The position numbers were made by a program, and so were the translations under genes. 64,000 bases of DNA. Source: Loxodes magnus (Eukaryota; Ciliophora; Karyorelictea; Loxodida; Loxodidae). The notes beneath the pieces are model-generated. The model worked only from the letters and a program-made list of their open reading frames with translations. It had not been told where the DNA came from and ran no database searches. The stretch covers positions 1,302,001-1,366,000 of the forward strand of contig CAMPDV010000014.1 in assembly GCA_946699065.1 (NCBI GenBank), in the 5' to 3' direction. Positions 1 through 12,959 of this stretch are shown in pieces; position 1 is the first letter of the stretch, and every line of letters starts with the position of its first letter.

Positions 1-2700
1 AATTTAGTTAACAATTTAGAAAGCAAGGAAAATTGATTAAAAATGATTAAAATTATTTAAATTTATGGAAATTAAGAATCAAATGAATAAATAGATGATG
101 CTAAATTATACATAATAGAAAATAAAATATTAATTATATAAACATTTAAGAAATAAAATTATTTTTTATCAAATTAATTTAAAAAAATTCTTCCGGTAAT
201 GATATCAGAAAAGGTCAAATATGTAAAAGAATAATAAGAAAAAGGTAAAATAAATTTAATTAACATATTAATGTAAATTATGTTTTAATCTTTACAAATC
301 AAACAAGAGAGAAAATTTATTTATGCAAATGTTATATTTCTTTTGCTATTTATCTTGCAATAAAACTAAAAAGTTTAATATAATTAAAAATGTTCACAAT
401 GATATGAACTAAAAAGCAGCTAATTTATATTAAAAAAAATAGAAACTGTTAGTAAAAAGATTATTAGGGAAGTTTATAAATTATTAAGATGTATAAATTA
501 TTAAATTTTCTTCCTTTAAATATTAGTCTTTTTAAATAGTAAATTACCTTTTTATCTTAAAATTTATGTTATGAGATATAAAAATGAAAAAGGATATACC
601 TTACTTAGTAGATTAAATAAAATCTAAGCATTAATTTAATTTCACGTAATTAATGAATTATTCATAATATTACTACTTTGATTACTGACTCAGTAACATT
701 TAACTAAAGATAAAATTGAAAAGTAATCGAAAAATATTTTTTAATTTAATTAAATTTAAACCAAAAAAGTTTTTCGACGTCTTTAATTAGAAGAATTGCT
801 TCCTTCAATTATAGAGTTAGTAAAATTTGTTCAATTGATATTTAATCTACCCTAGATATCATCATTCTTCTTTAATTATTCCTCCTTTCGACTTATCTTT
901 AACTTCTTCCCCTTTCGCTTTCTCAATTTCTAGAGATTCAAGTCCTCTTTTCATTAGCTTCTTGTGAAATATTTTGGTTTATAAGTCTAAATACTCCAAT
1001 TTTAATCCTTGAAAATGAGTTTAAAATATTTTTTTAATTAAAGAGATATAATTAATATTAAATAAATTATTTGATCTTTCTTCTATATCTAGTAGATATT
1101 TAATAGTCTTATGTATTTTACAATTGTAATTTATTATGCTTTTTACGATTTTTTAAATCTTGATTTGCTTGTTTTTTTGTTGAAAAAGTTTGGTTTTAGT
1201 TAAAATAAATTTTATAGAAAAATTTATTTCAATTAAAATTTGAATAGCAACCTTAAGAAGAAAATATTCTAAAACTATGAAAGGAACATAAAGAGCGTAA
1301 AAACTATTACTTATAAATGAAATTTATTATTTATGTTTAAAAATTATTTCTAATAATGTTCATTTAGGTTTTAAAGCTAGTTCAAAATATTAAAATTTAA
1401 AAAAAAATTTTTTTGATATCTTTAATTTTCGGAATTGTTTCTTCAAATTAAAGATATTAAATTTGAATATTCATCACAGTTCTTTCTGTTATTCATCAAT
1501 TCTTTTTAGTTCTCTTATTATTCAGCTTTTACCAACGTAAGCAATTCTAATCTTCTATAAAAAAAAATTAGTTTAATATATTTTAAGGATCTATGGGTTT
1601 TGACTATTACAAGGTCTAGTAACAATTTCCAAATTATCAGAAGCTAAAACATGAAAGATAACAATTTTTTAGCATAATTATCTAAAGTAATAGAGAAAAG
1701 GTAAGAAAATAGACTAAGAATCTTTGCTTTTAAGAATAAAAAACATTTTAATAAATATCATTTAGAGATAACTGAGAGACGAAACTTCTTTAAAGATTAA
1801 AAAAATTATATGAAAAATGTTTAAAATAAAAAGATTAAACTTTATTCTAAAATATATTTTATCAATCATGAAATAAAGAATCATTTAGTATTCAGGAAAA
1901 GTTAAATAAATAAATATTAAATATAAACAACAAAGTATGCATATTAAAGTATATTTTATAAAAACATATCATTAAAGTAGAAGTAAATTATAAAGTAATA
2001 ATTGATTATAGTGCTTAATCATCATTTATTTAAAACTTATATTTAGAATTTTCTCATTTTTTCCCTTATTTTAAATTCTTAGAATAAATACTTAAAAATC
2101 TTCTTGTTCATTAATATTTTTTATCTTCGTCAACAGTTTTTTCAGCTGGATTAATCTTAAGCATTTATTGTTCTCGATTTTTATTTAAGTTTATCACTAT
2201 TTAGATTATTTTTATTTTTTGAATCTGCTTTTTTTATTTAACTTTAGTTTTGCAAAATATTTTACGCAAAAAATTAACTTAATAATTTCTCGGGCTTTAA
2301 CTTTCTCTTTAAAATCTTCAAATTCTAAATAAATCTCTATTTTATAGCAGTGTAATATTCTCTTAAATCTCTTTTTTACTTTAATAAAATTTTTAAAATA
2401 AAACTCAATTTAGTTTAAGTACATTCATCAGCTTTCTGATGGAATATTGACATATTAATGATAAAGAAAGTGATTTATTATTAAGACGTTTAATTTATTG
2501 AGCAATACTTTAATTTTTTTGATTTGAGATGTCTTACGTTAAGTTTTTTTAACTTTTTTATTGGATTTAGTCAGATAAATTATAAATTAAATTTTTCTAA
2601 AATTTCCATTATATTAATTATATTATATTATATTAAGAGTTAATATATAAAAGTATATACGAAAAGTTATATATTAAAGCAATAAAAATAATAAAGTACA
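1..2700. other. AT-rich spacer without recognisable gene
   Basis: Low-complexity A/T runs; no motif, repeat copy or RNA gene seen on either strand. Confidence 0.5.
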
Positions 2701-2715
2701 GCAGTAATAATTAAA

Positions 2716-2946
2716 TTAACGTGAATCCAACTTAGGTGGTCTATTGGGTATTTCCAAAGATCAGCTTTTACATTACTTTGATGCCTTTTGTCAAGTAGGT
2801 TCAGCTGCTTCAGAAAATACTTGAGCAAAGAAATTCGGAAGAAGAATATTAACTAATGATCTTAAAATTGACTTCTCCACATCTTTGTTCCAATGTCTAA
2901 TACCTTTTGTTGGTTTTTGGCATGTCTAGGTAAGAAGTAGATATTT
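2716..2946 (+). CDS. Candidate exon of unknown protein
   Basis: A GC-richer island in AT-rich DNA. One frame reads NLGGLLGISKDQLLHYFDAF, then CQVGSAASENTWAKKFGRRI and FQCLIPFVGFWHV, with one Trp as TGA and one as TGG. Composition is protein-like in this frame only. No start or stop is assigned and no family recognised. Confidence 0.35.
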
Positions 2947-3901
2947 TTTCATGATAATCAAACTTAAAGCTTATTAAATATAATAAAAAAGAGAGAATAA
3001 TGAAAAATTATAAAAGCTCGTAAAAAATCTATAAACAGAAATAAAAATAAGCTTAAAAATATATAATAGAATAAAAGCTAATAACTAAAGAAAAAAAAAG
3101 TAAATCTATTAAAAAATAATGTATAATTATTAGAGTAATTCATAGTAATAAAAAAGAGAGAAGTAAAATAATAAAGAGTTAAAAGGAAAATAAAATAATT
3201 AAAAGTAAATTCATACTAATACTATATCATCTATTTATATCCAATTATTATATATACTATTATTTTCTCCATTTTAGACAATGAGTCACTTTTAGCTTTT
3301 TCTTTATTTTTAATACACTAAAAGCTTGATAAATACTCTAACTTTTACTCCTTAGCAGGAATATATGTCTTTCTATGAATTATAGTAAGTTGATTCTAAA
3401 CTTAACTTTATATCTTCTGTTTGAAAATTATTATAAGCATTTATAATAAGAATAAACCTTACTTAAGAAAAATTCACCAGAAAAAAAAAGATAAAAGAGG
3501 ATCTTAAAGTTCATAAAGATTTTTGCTCAGTAATTTATAATAAAAGATATAATTAAGATGGAAATGCTTTTGAAAATTGTAAATAATAAATTGAGAATTC
3601 GAAGAAGATGCTGCTAAATTAAATTTGAAAAAATGTAAGTAAGAAAAATAAATATAATAAAAAATAAATGAATAAAAATAATAGAGATAAAAAGTGTAAG
3701 GAGGTTAAAAAATATAAGAATTGCATATCTTATGTTGAATAAAAAGAATTGTGAAAAAGAAGAAAAATAAAGTATTTAAAATAACCATGAAATGTTAAAT
3801 AAATATATAAAATTAAATTAAAAAATATAAAACTTCGTAAAATAGAAGCTAAGTATTATAAAATGTCTTTTTAACTCAGTTCCTTTTTTGCTAATCATAA
3901 G

Positions 3902-4068
3902 TAGAAAAAGAGAAAAAAAGAGAAAAAGAGAAAAAGAGAAAAAGAGAAAAAGAGAAAAAGAGAAAAAGAGAAAAAGAGAAAAAGAGAAAAAGAGAAAAAG
4001 AGAAAAAGAGAAAAAGAGAAAAAGAGAAAAAGAGAAAAAGAGAAAAAGAGAAAAAGAGAAAAAGAGAA
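3902..4068 (+). repeat. 8-bp polypurine tandem repeat (GAGAAAAA)n
   Basis: About 20 near-perfect copies of GAGAAAAA, a 167-bp pure purine/pyrimidine tract. It is open on both strands as Lys/Arg/Glu or Phe/Leu/Ser repeats; I regard that as incidental. Such tracts can form triplex DNA and are length-variable. Confidence 0.95.
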
Positions 4069-5277
4069 ATGGTTATAATGCATAGTAAAAAATAGAAAGA
4101 TATTATAAATAAGAATTTAAAAGAAAGGAAGGAAGGAAGTAAGAATCAAATGAGAAAGTTAATCTAAAAGTAAATTTAAAAATAAAAATATTTGAAAGAA
4201 TAAAAAGATTAATAAAATCTTATAGAAATACAAAAAAATTATGAGTGGTTTTAATTTTTTTCATATTGATTCACAATATTAGTTTTAAAAAGATGGACAA
4301 AACAAAAGAAAATAAAAAAATATAAATGAAATATTTTTTAAATAGAAAAAAGAAATAAACGATTATAAAATGTAAAATTCTTTTTTGTTCAGCACTTTTG
4401 CACTTTAGTAAAAAATGAGAATTACAATTTTTTATAAAATGCATGATATTCAATTTAAATATTAAACGAGATAATACATTCAATTCCTTTATATTATATA
4501 AATATTTAAATAAAATCAAACCAAAAATTTTGACATATATTGAAAAAATGAAATCGATTAGAAATACATTCAGTAGTTTTATAAGCATTCATATAAAAAA
4601 CGATTTAACTATTCATATTTAATCAATTTATAATAATTTTAAAAATTTTAAGATATACAATTTAATCTTTTTGATTAAAAATTAAATTCTTTCAATGCAA
4701 ATATTATATAAAAGAATATATTAATAACATATATAATAAGAGATAAAGATAATAAACAAAGATAAATATATATAATGATATTTGTACTTTAAATTTTATC
4801 ATATTAAAGGCTAAAGTTTAATTAATGTAAATTACAAGATTGGTATTTTACACACCTTTACAAAATTATACTAGATATAAAAAGTTTAAATGTTCGATTT
4901 GATTTAACTGCAATACTCTTTATCAAAATATATTTGATTTAATATTATTTTGCTAAAATATGAAAAAAGATCTTTATACAAAATAAAATAATTATAGAAA
5001 TTAATCAAAAGCAAGCTAAATATCTATTATTAACCCGAAATAAAACTAATTTGATATTTATTAAATGGAAAAGTAATTTAGCATATATCAATGGTATTTT
5101 CTTCACTTCTTTAAAGTTATTAAAATTTACCTTATATCGTAGATTTTAGTTATTTTTGACTAATTATTTAGATTATAAATCTTAATTTGATAATTTTAAC
5201 TAAGTTTTTCGAGAAATTCTTCAATGCCTTCTAGACATGTACTCTTGTATTTAATTTTTAAATCAATATTTGATCTT

Positions 5278-5582
5278 TAATTTTAAACTTAAAAAGTTTT
5301 GGACTGCAACTTTTTACAGTTTAATGATCCCAACACTCCCTTCATGGGATAACGGGGATATCCTGTTGCTTTCGAAAAGCAGCTACCAGGGAGCTCCATC
5401 GCTATGGGCAGCCAGGCTTCAAGCTCCTACCAGGAGTGGATAATCAAGAGGAAGGCGTTCCCTTGCAAAGGTTGACTTTGACCAGGGACTTTCTCAGCGA
5501 CAGGAAAGGAACTTTTTCCTAGCCATAAAACCAGAAAGTATGATTCAGAAGGTCAATCTCAGTTCCCACCATCTTTTTAATT
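5278..5582 (+). mobile_element. 305-bp SINE-like element, copy 1, with 16-bp target duplication
   Basis: A GC-richer unit flanked by perfect direct repeats ATCAATATTTGATCTT (5262-5277 and 5583-5598). The interior holds many short inverted repeats and is nearly identical to the unit at 18.8 kb. It also matches the inverted unit at 22.9 kb. No ORF is conserved among copies. Read on the minus strand it would end in a T run (AACTTTTT), as polymerase III transcripts do, but I see no clear A and B boxes. I cannot link it to a known RNA. Confidence 0.8.
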
Positions 5583-5599
5583 ATCAATATTTGATCTTA

Positions 5600-7300
5600 T
5601 ATCTTCTTCTCTTAAAGGCTCTAAAGTTATGGGATCAGTTCCTTATCTTCTTATTCAATCGATTAGAGCCTGTCTTTCGTAGCTATGTCCTGCAGGTGTC
5701 ATTACTGGATCTTTCATTATTTCTATATAAATGATTACCTCCTGTAAGTTTACAACTAAAAGCATCTATATCGCACTCCTCTTCTTCTTAAATTTGATTT
5801 ACAAAATTTCTTGAAGCCTATGTTTCCACACTTTCATTTACAGTTCGCGAACTGAAATAATAAAATTACTTGTATAAACTTTAAAAACTAAAGCAACTGG
5901 GTAATCCAACTAGAAATCCGAATACATAACCTGAACCTGCTCCTTTTATTAAATTTCGATCAATGCATAATTAATTTCTTTCCTAAGCCATATTATTAAG
6001 GTAATAATGTAAAGGCATTTGAAATGAATTCTATTATAAATATGATAATTGCTATTTGCATTCTAGCATAAATACTTGTATAGCACTAAAATAATTTTAG
6101 ACTGGGTTATTTATATTATATGTTACTATTTAGAAAGATTTATAAAATATCACTATAAACTAAGAATTTATCTGACTAACTTAAATAAAGTTTTGATATA
6201 AATGGTTTAAAAGATGACTATAACTGCTAAAATTGTGTTATTTTATTTTAAAGCAGAAGATATATAACATTATTTTCTTTTAATAGAATATTGTTAATTA
6301 TTCAAGACTTATTTCAAGGCAACTTTTTTAATTTATTTATGCTATAAATGACTCTTGTCGATAATCCAAATACAGATATTTTAGAGATTGCAACTCCTTC
6401 TTAATTTTACCATTTTTGTAGTATAAATAAATGTAAAGCCGAGCATTCGCAAGTTTGATTTTTTTCTTAGTTATATTTACAACTATCTAAGTATTTATTT
6501 CAAAATTTTAATGGAGATTATAACTTACATGCTCAATTATATATTCTACTCTTATCACTATTTTTCTTAGAAGTTTCTTAAAATTCAAGCTGTACAGATT
6601 ATGGCTTCTTTATTTGTCAATATTTAAGATCTTATTATAATAAAGTCCATACAATGGATTTTACTCTTTTCTATTGATATATTTTTAATGGTGCTTTATA
6701 AGAACTACTGCTAACTAGTTAATCATTTCCATCTAGAGTCTCGTTTTCCTGCAGACAGTTTTAATAAATAAAAATTATTATAAGAAAGGATATCGAACCA
6801 ATAATAAAGATTTTGCTTTATCTACTATCATCATAGTTTAGAGCATTATTATATCTCTCATGTCTCCATTTTACTAATTTTCAAATCTTTTTTCTTTAGT
6901 TGCTGTTTTTCAATAGTGCTAAGTAATCAAGTACAACCACTTCATTATACAGGCAATCGTTAAACATTATATTAAATTTATACAACTCATAAAGCAAAAA
7001 TTATTATTTTATTATACAGAGTTATAAAATCTTCTCAAGAATAGCCTATTTGCATTCATAAAATCATTCAAAATCTTTTTTCTTTTATTTTCTTTCATTT
7101 CTTAATGTATGCATTCAACATTTGGCTATTTTATCAAGTTATCATTTTTAATTAGCTTCTATTTTGTTTAAAGCTTACTAGTATATTTGCTAACTATTAA
7201 CTAGAATAATCAATTATTAAATTTGAAATATAGACAAAAAATATGATTTAGCAACTTTTAGCTAAATATAAGTTTAATATAAGTATAAAGTAAAATTAAT
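5600..7300 (+). other. Region without assignable gene; weak membrane-protein-like frame
   Basis: One plus frame contains TLVDNPNTDILEIATPSQF, then KDFALSTIIIVQSIIISLMS, and several hydrophobic stretches. It could be a multi-pass membrane protein, but AT-rich non-coding DNA gives hydrophobic translations too. Not called as a gene. Confidence 0.25.
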
Positions 7301-7328
7301 GAATGATTAGACATTACTCCAAAGGAGA

Positions 7329-7700
7329 ATGGTACAAGGAGCCAAGCACAAAGTTATTATTGTGGCTAATTTTCGCTTTTAGGATTATTTCACGAGTCAA
7401 TGTGAATTTTAAAGTATTCCGGGAAGATAAGGCTTCGTTAAGAATGATTAAAATCTAATCTTTCACACTGTCTGATTGGATTGCAGAGTCGGCGGTGTTA
7501 GTATTGCATAAAGATTTATTGAAAATAGCTTATCCTCAAACATAGTTATGTGTAAGAATATTGTGAAATGTACTTACTGATTTTTGGAAATCCAAAATCC
7601 TGAGCTTTTAGCCTACTTAGAATTTTCATAAATTCATAAGTTAAACTAGTTTTAATTTAAAAAATAGAAATAGTTGTATTTCCAAAGTAATATTTAGTAT
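7329..7700 (+). CDS. Candidate coding remnant with a relative at 48.2 kb
   Basis: The frame from ATG 7329 gives MVQGAKHKVIIVANFRFQDY, then CRVGGVSIAQRFIENS and NIVKCTYWFLEIQNPELL. The minus strand at about 48.2 kb gives RKDIIVCTYQFLEVQNPELF. Between them Gln changes CAA to TAA and Leu TTG to CTG, both silent. Indels upstream put RVGG in different frames, so at least one copy is broken. Family unknown; it could be an old mobile gene. Confidence 0.35.
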
Positions 7701-7828
7701 TGAACACTTATCATAAGTGTCAAATTGACTAATCTTAGATATTTGATGAATAATATTAAGAAATTAGTCTTATAATTATCCTAATCTTATAGATAATTCT
7801 ATCAAATAATTACAAATATATATAAAAA

Positions 7829-8667
7829 ATGGCAGAATGTCTCAAGAAGGGTTTTTTTCCAGCTCCATAGAAAAAGGAAAGCAAACCAGAGGCTTCTAAT
7901 TCTTCTTCTACTACATCTTCTTTAATAACATAATAATTTTCGTATTCTCTTTAACCCCCAAATTTTGAAAAATAAAGATAATCTTAAATTGAATAAGAAA
8001 TTAAATCAACGAAACTGACTAAAGCAAGCCAGAGTTTTTACTCCCATAGCCACGATCAAGGAACTATATGAAAAATGGTAACTAAAAAATAATGTGGAAA
8101 TAGAAAAATGATGAATAGCTAATAATAGAATAACTTATGAAATCTATCTGTAATCTATAAGAAGAAGTTTAAATATTAAAGATAGAAAACCAATAATTAT
8201 TATAGAAAATTTAAAACAATGAGGAAAGATTAATGAAACAGGAAATCGAAGTGAAACTTTAGGGAGAAAAAGAATTTAACCTTAAACTTTAGATGAAAAT
8301 AAAATGGAACTAGAATATATAAAAACCATAGAGATAACTCCTCCCACAAGAATCTTCAATCTGTGCTACCTGTTCAAATCAAGATTCCACATATACAAAA
8401 GATGCAAGATATATTTGGATAAACAGAGAAGAAACAGTGAAGAGATTTGGAGAGAACTGTCAAGAATTTATGTAGAAAGGATGGAAGAATATTTAGAAGG
8501 AGGCTTTTTCAAGGGAGTCCCAAAACTCCAAAAAACTGGGAGTCCCAAACTTTATTTTAAACCTAAAGGAACGAACTCTGGAGGTATCCATTGAAGGGGT
8601 TTTGTTCCCCAGAGATACGAACACTTTAATTTAGTATACATTATTATTATTATCATTATTACTAATA
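7829..8667 (+). mobile_element. CCHC zinc-knuckle retroposon, copy A (degenerate)
   Basis: Starts at an ATG giving MAECLKKGFFPAPQKKESKP, close to the start of the copy at 30.9 kb (MNGFKKGFF). A charged coiled-coil part follows, then a zinc knuckle at 8364-8405 (C-YL-F-KSRF-H-IYKR-C) in which the second Cys is Phe. Next comes WRELSRIYVERM, matching WRELARLYV of the 32.7-kb copy. At least one frame change separates the coil from the knuckle, so the ORF is probably dead. The 3' part has inverted repeats (GGGAGTCCC / CTGGGAGTCCC) and a tail of ATT repeats at 8640-8665, as in LINE/SINE-type retroposons. Confidence 0.65.
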
Positions 8668-9370
8668 TCTAGAAAATTAACTTAAGCAGTTAAACATATA
8701 AAGTTAATAATCTTTGATTTTAATTATAAACTAAAGAAGAAAGTTCTTTTAGTAAAAATTTATTGCGAGAATTAAAGAAACTTGTAAGGAAAGGTATTAA
8801 GTGCATTACTCAGGATAAATTCGTAATTGAATAAAGATAAAGTATAAAATCTAATTAAATTATCTAAAAGCTGTAAATATTAATTGGAACAAGTTATAAA
8901 CTCTACAGAATGAAATAAAACACTAGGATTTTTCAAAATAGAATTAATAGTCGTATTTTTTATTTTAATAAGTCAATTGTGCATATTGATAGACTAATTT
9001 ATTACTCAAAATTATATGAAAAGCATCTAAAAAAATACTAAGAACATTAAATATAATTTTTTCTGTTTTATGGTTACTATTAAATTAAACTTATTTACAA
9101 ATCGCCAACTATCTAACTTTAGAACTATTTATTGAATTAAAATAAATATTTTCTAAATTATTTGTATTCAAGTTATTTTAAGTTCCACAAGATAAATTAA
9201 AAGTTAGCAGCAATATTAAAAATTAATAGACAAGTAGTTAATGAATTATTTATATAATAATATTTTATAGATAAGTTTATTCTAGTTAATTTCTTAGGTA
9301 ATTTAAGATAAATTACATTGCTATTTATCATATTTTTTAGAATTTAGTTTAAGTTATATTTAAAGAAAAA

Positions 9371-11434
9371 ATGTCATAGAGAGCATGTGATACATGTACT
9401 GAATAATTTGATCAAACCTAACATCTACCGAGATAAGTTGAATGTGGTTGCATTAGATGTGAAAATTGTTTGAGAATCATGTATAAAAACTTTAAATATT
9501 TCAAATGCCCTTTGCACAAAAAAAAAACATATACTGAGGTAGATTAGCTAAGGATAGTAAATGAGTATCTAAATCTTGAATTTCTAGATAAGTGTTAGCA
9601 AGTTTAAAAATGCTAATTACACTAAGAGGAGTTAAAGTACTACTGTTAAGAAGACTAAATCACTATTTGTGAATCATGTATCCAGCAAGAACATAAAAAT
9701 CATCTTATCTAATCACTCTTACAAAGGATATAAGAGTAAAATTTACATTTATAGTAAATTATATAAGAGATTAAGAAAAAGATAGATGAAAAGTTAGACT
9801 AAATAAAGATTAAATCAGAGATTTTGATCTAATAAAAGAATCAAATTTAAAAGCAGATAATTGAATAGACCAATAAACTACAGAAATAGATAAGATAAAC
9901 TAGTAAAATATTAATAAGGGAAACTCAAGATTAAATAGATCTAGTTAGTAGGGAGCTATTGGATACAAGTGAAAATCTCTAAAATAAGTTAAATATGATT
10001 CTTAATATCAAAATGGAAGAAATTTGTTTGGAAGATCAAAACCAATAAATCTTTGAGATGCAGTAATTATATTCCTCTATTGATTCACAAGAATATTAAG
10101 TTACATGTTCATCCACAAAATTAGAGAATATCATCCAATAAGACTAAGACTATGAGAATCGTTTCTGGAGCATTTTACTAAAACATAATCAGATAAAAGA
10201 ATACATCCAATTAAAAGACTAGAATTTACTTTTGAAAAATGAATTAGTATAATGCAATTAGTTTATACTAGATCTAAAGCTTCAGATTCAGACTTAGAGA
10301 GAATAATATTAGAGAGAGAAGTAAAAGCTATCTCAAGAATCATAAATATAAGAGTATTTTTACTAAAATAAGATAAAATTACTCTAATAATAAGTAAATC
10401 AATAATAATAAACAATCAAAATGAAATAAACAGAATATGAATAAGTTTAGTAGTAATATTAACTTATCATCTAAACTACTAAAATCAATCAAGTATAATA
10501 GCAACAGTCATAAATTAATGTTTAGCAAGTTACTAAATATTAAAGAATAAAATACAGTTCTAACATAAGATAAGAAGCTAAAATAGATTCTTCCAATGAA
10601 GTTGAAAGAATAATATAAGAATAGCAAGTGCCTAATCTAGTACCAGTTTACGAAGATAATACTTATTCATACTTAGTATCTGACAATCTGATAATATTAG
10701 CGGGAGGAAAGTCAGAAGAATCTCATATGAATGAGATAATAAGAATAGAGAATGACTAGCTTACAAATTTTAATATGAAATATCCTAAGAAGAGAACAGT
10801 AATGGCATATGACTAAGTAACGGCTAATATTTATATCATAGGAGGACTAGATCCTCAACATGATTATCCAAATAATCTTATCTATTCAAATAAATGTGAA
10901 TAATATAATATAAAAACAAATGCTTAGTAAATAATAGCAGAACATCCTCTATAGTTAGTTGATTAGGGAGTAAGTGTGATCAGTGATTAAGTGTTAACAA
11001 TGGGAGGATATATAATAGAATTAAAAGGTAAATACAATTATACAGATAATAAATCTTCGTGATAAGAAATAGACTAGATATGGTAATATAGTGTAGTCAA
11101 GAATGAATGAATAGAGCGGTCGGAGGTATTACCAAAATAAGCTGTAGTACTGGGAATGATTTACATTATATAAAGAGAGAGCATATTACTATTTGATAAT
11201 AAAAATAAACTAGGAAGAACTTATCAGTATGATGCTAAGTAATTTTGTGAAGATGGATAATAATTTCCATACAGTGGCGACAATTTTTGGTATAATCCAT
11301 GTGAGTGCAACTAAAGTATATGGATGTGGTAATCATGGTCACCCAAACATACTATTTTATGTTAATATGACTTGAGAGCGAAAGAGAGAGAATGGAAAAA
11401 TCATAAGCTATAGATAGAGAGTATAGGCAACTGA
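9371..11434 (+). CDS. TRIM-like RING / B-box / coiled-coil / kelch protein, copy 1
   Basis: Read with TAA/TAG = Gln this gives a protein of about 681 residues, with one 18-nt intron at 11028-11045. The N-terminus is a variant RING (CDTC, then CGCIRCENC, then CPLH). A type-2 B-box follows (CQLH, then C and C-ESC, then H-KN-H). Next come about 300 residues of Gln/Lys/Glu-rich coiled coil, then a C-terminal kelch region with repeats such as LIILAGG and IYIIGGLD. RING/B-box proteins of this plan are usually E3 ubiquitin ligases with kelch repeats as substrate binder; that role is inferred. In-frame TGA occurs at 11060 and 11108; the second aligns with Trp (TGG) in copies 2 and 3. The last TGA (11432-11434) is at the same place in all three copies. 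The start is the ATG shared by all copies just before the RING. Confidence 0.85.
11028..11045 (+). other. 18-nt spliceosomal intron in TRIM-like copy 1
   Basis: GTAAATACAATTATACAG. It begins GTA and ends TACAG, and aligns with 19-nt introns at the same place in copies 2 and 3. At 18 nt it keeps the frame here, so it is recognised only by comparison with the two paralogues, where removal is required. Confidence 0.75.
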
Positions 11435-12344
11435 GAGAAAAAACTTATTAAATAAAAAAAAAAAAAATTATGAATAAAATAAAAAGAATAAAATTTATAA
11501 AAAATTTTAAATTAAAATCTATTATATATTAAATATTAAAATCAAATAAATGTGATTTAATATAACTCATCTTTATTTTTAATTTAGATAATTTATCTTT
11601 TTTTGTATTTCTTATACTGATAGCCTAATACATTTAGAATTTTATATGAAACTTATTTTTGCTCTAAATATATAATTTCTAGTTCTAAAGCTTTTATCGA
11701 TTATCATTAGCTTTTACTAAGATTAATTATTTATTCATTCTTTTTTTTTACTTTTTCATTTTTTTTCAGAATTATATCACGATATTTTTTATTTAAATTG
11801 CTATTCTTTGCAAGAGGTGAAAAATAATCTTTCCTATATTCATAGATTTTAGATGATTTCTTTCTAGTTACTTAATATTAATGCTTTTTTGTTTGTTTTA
11901 ATATTAAGATTTTTAATTACTTTTAAAATTAATCATACTAAGATCTTAGATTTGCTAAATATATTTTGCTGAGTTTTTAGATTTTTATTAACCTTTAATC
12001 TCTGAAAGTTAAGTTAGAGCTTAAACTTATCCTTAAATTGATCTACATATTTGAATAATAATCAGTTTCCTCGCTAATAATTTTATCTTTTTTAACTATT
12101 TTCTTAGCTAACAAATTTTATGAGCTTAGGCTTTGGTTAAAAAACTATGGAAAGCTAATATTCTTAGTCATTTATATTATAATCTTTAAAAACTTCTACA
12201 GTTTTTAGCTTTAAGTCAATTTAATTATAATAACTTCACTTTTCTACAACCTAACACCTTATTTCTTTAAAAATTGGATTCACTATAATGACTCTATAAT
12301 TTATAATTCTTCAGTTAAGCTTCTCTTTTATTTTTTTCTCTTCA

Positions 12345-12760
12345 CACATTTTATAGTTCGAATTAAGATAAGAAAATGCAGTAAAAATTAGAGAAGAATA
12401 AGTTTAGATAGTAAATTCATATTTACAGATGATTGCTAATATATAAAAAGGGAATATGCTTCTTTTTAAAAGTTCTAATAAAGATGTGTAAACTTATAAT
12501 TAACTAAGTACAATAAATAACGCTAAATTAACTTTAGATCAGATAATCATTGACTGAAAACCTCTAAGCTAAAAATATAATTAAGGTTTATCAACTTTTA
12601 TCGTCTTAAAATATTAGAGCACGTTTAGTTATGAATGAAATTTGTTCTGAAGTTAGTAGATAAATCTAATCGTAGTCTATGCTTCTGTTAAGAGAAAAGT
12701 ATAAAATTATATGTAAAGCTAGCTCAAGATATTTTATATATAATTATCTTAAAGCTAAAA
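12345..12760 (+). CDS. Candidate coding segment of unknown protein
   Basis: One frame reads VNSYLQMIANIQKGNMLLFK, then SSNKDVQTYNQLSTINNAKL and LDQIIIDWKPLSQKYNQGL. Three Trp are TGA. There is no defined start, and I recognise no family. It lies between the two facing TRIM-like genes. Confidence 0.3.
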
Positions 12761-12959
12761 TAATACTTTCTTAGTCTTTATTTAAGTTTCATACCTTTAT
12801 TATTATTTTCCTTTGAATGATTTGAGTAAATATTATACTTAAACTTAATTAGTTCTGTGCATATAATATAGATAAGTTTTCTCTAATAGCTTCTTTTTAT
12901 TTATCTTAATAATTTTTCTTATGATTAAAAGAGTACCAGGAACAAGATTTGAATCATCT

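Noticed and set aside
3888..4085. ORFs on both strands over the GAGAAAAA repeat (Lys/Arg/Glu-rich and Phe/Leu/Ser-rich)
   Set aside because: Both are by-products of a simple tandem repeat.
5278..5582. SRP RNA identity for the 305-bp element
   Set aside because: Length and a terminal T run fit, but I cannot find the conserved GGAAA / GCAGC tetraloop region or the Alu-domain motif.
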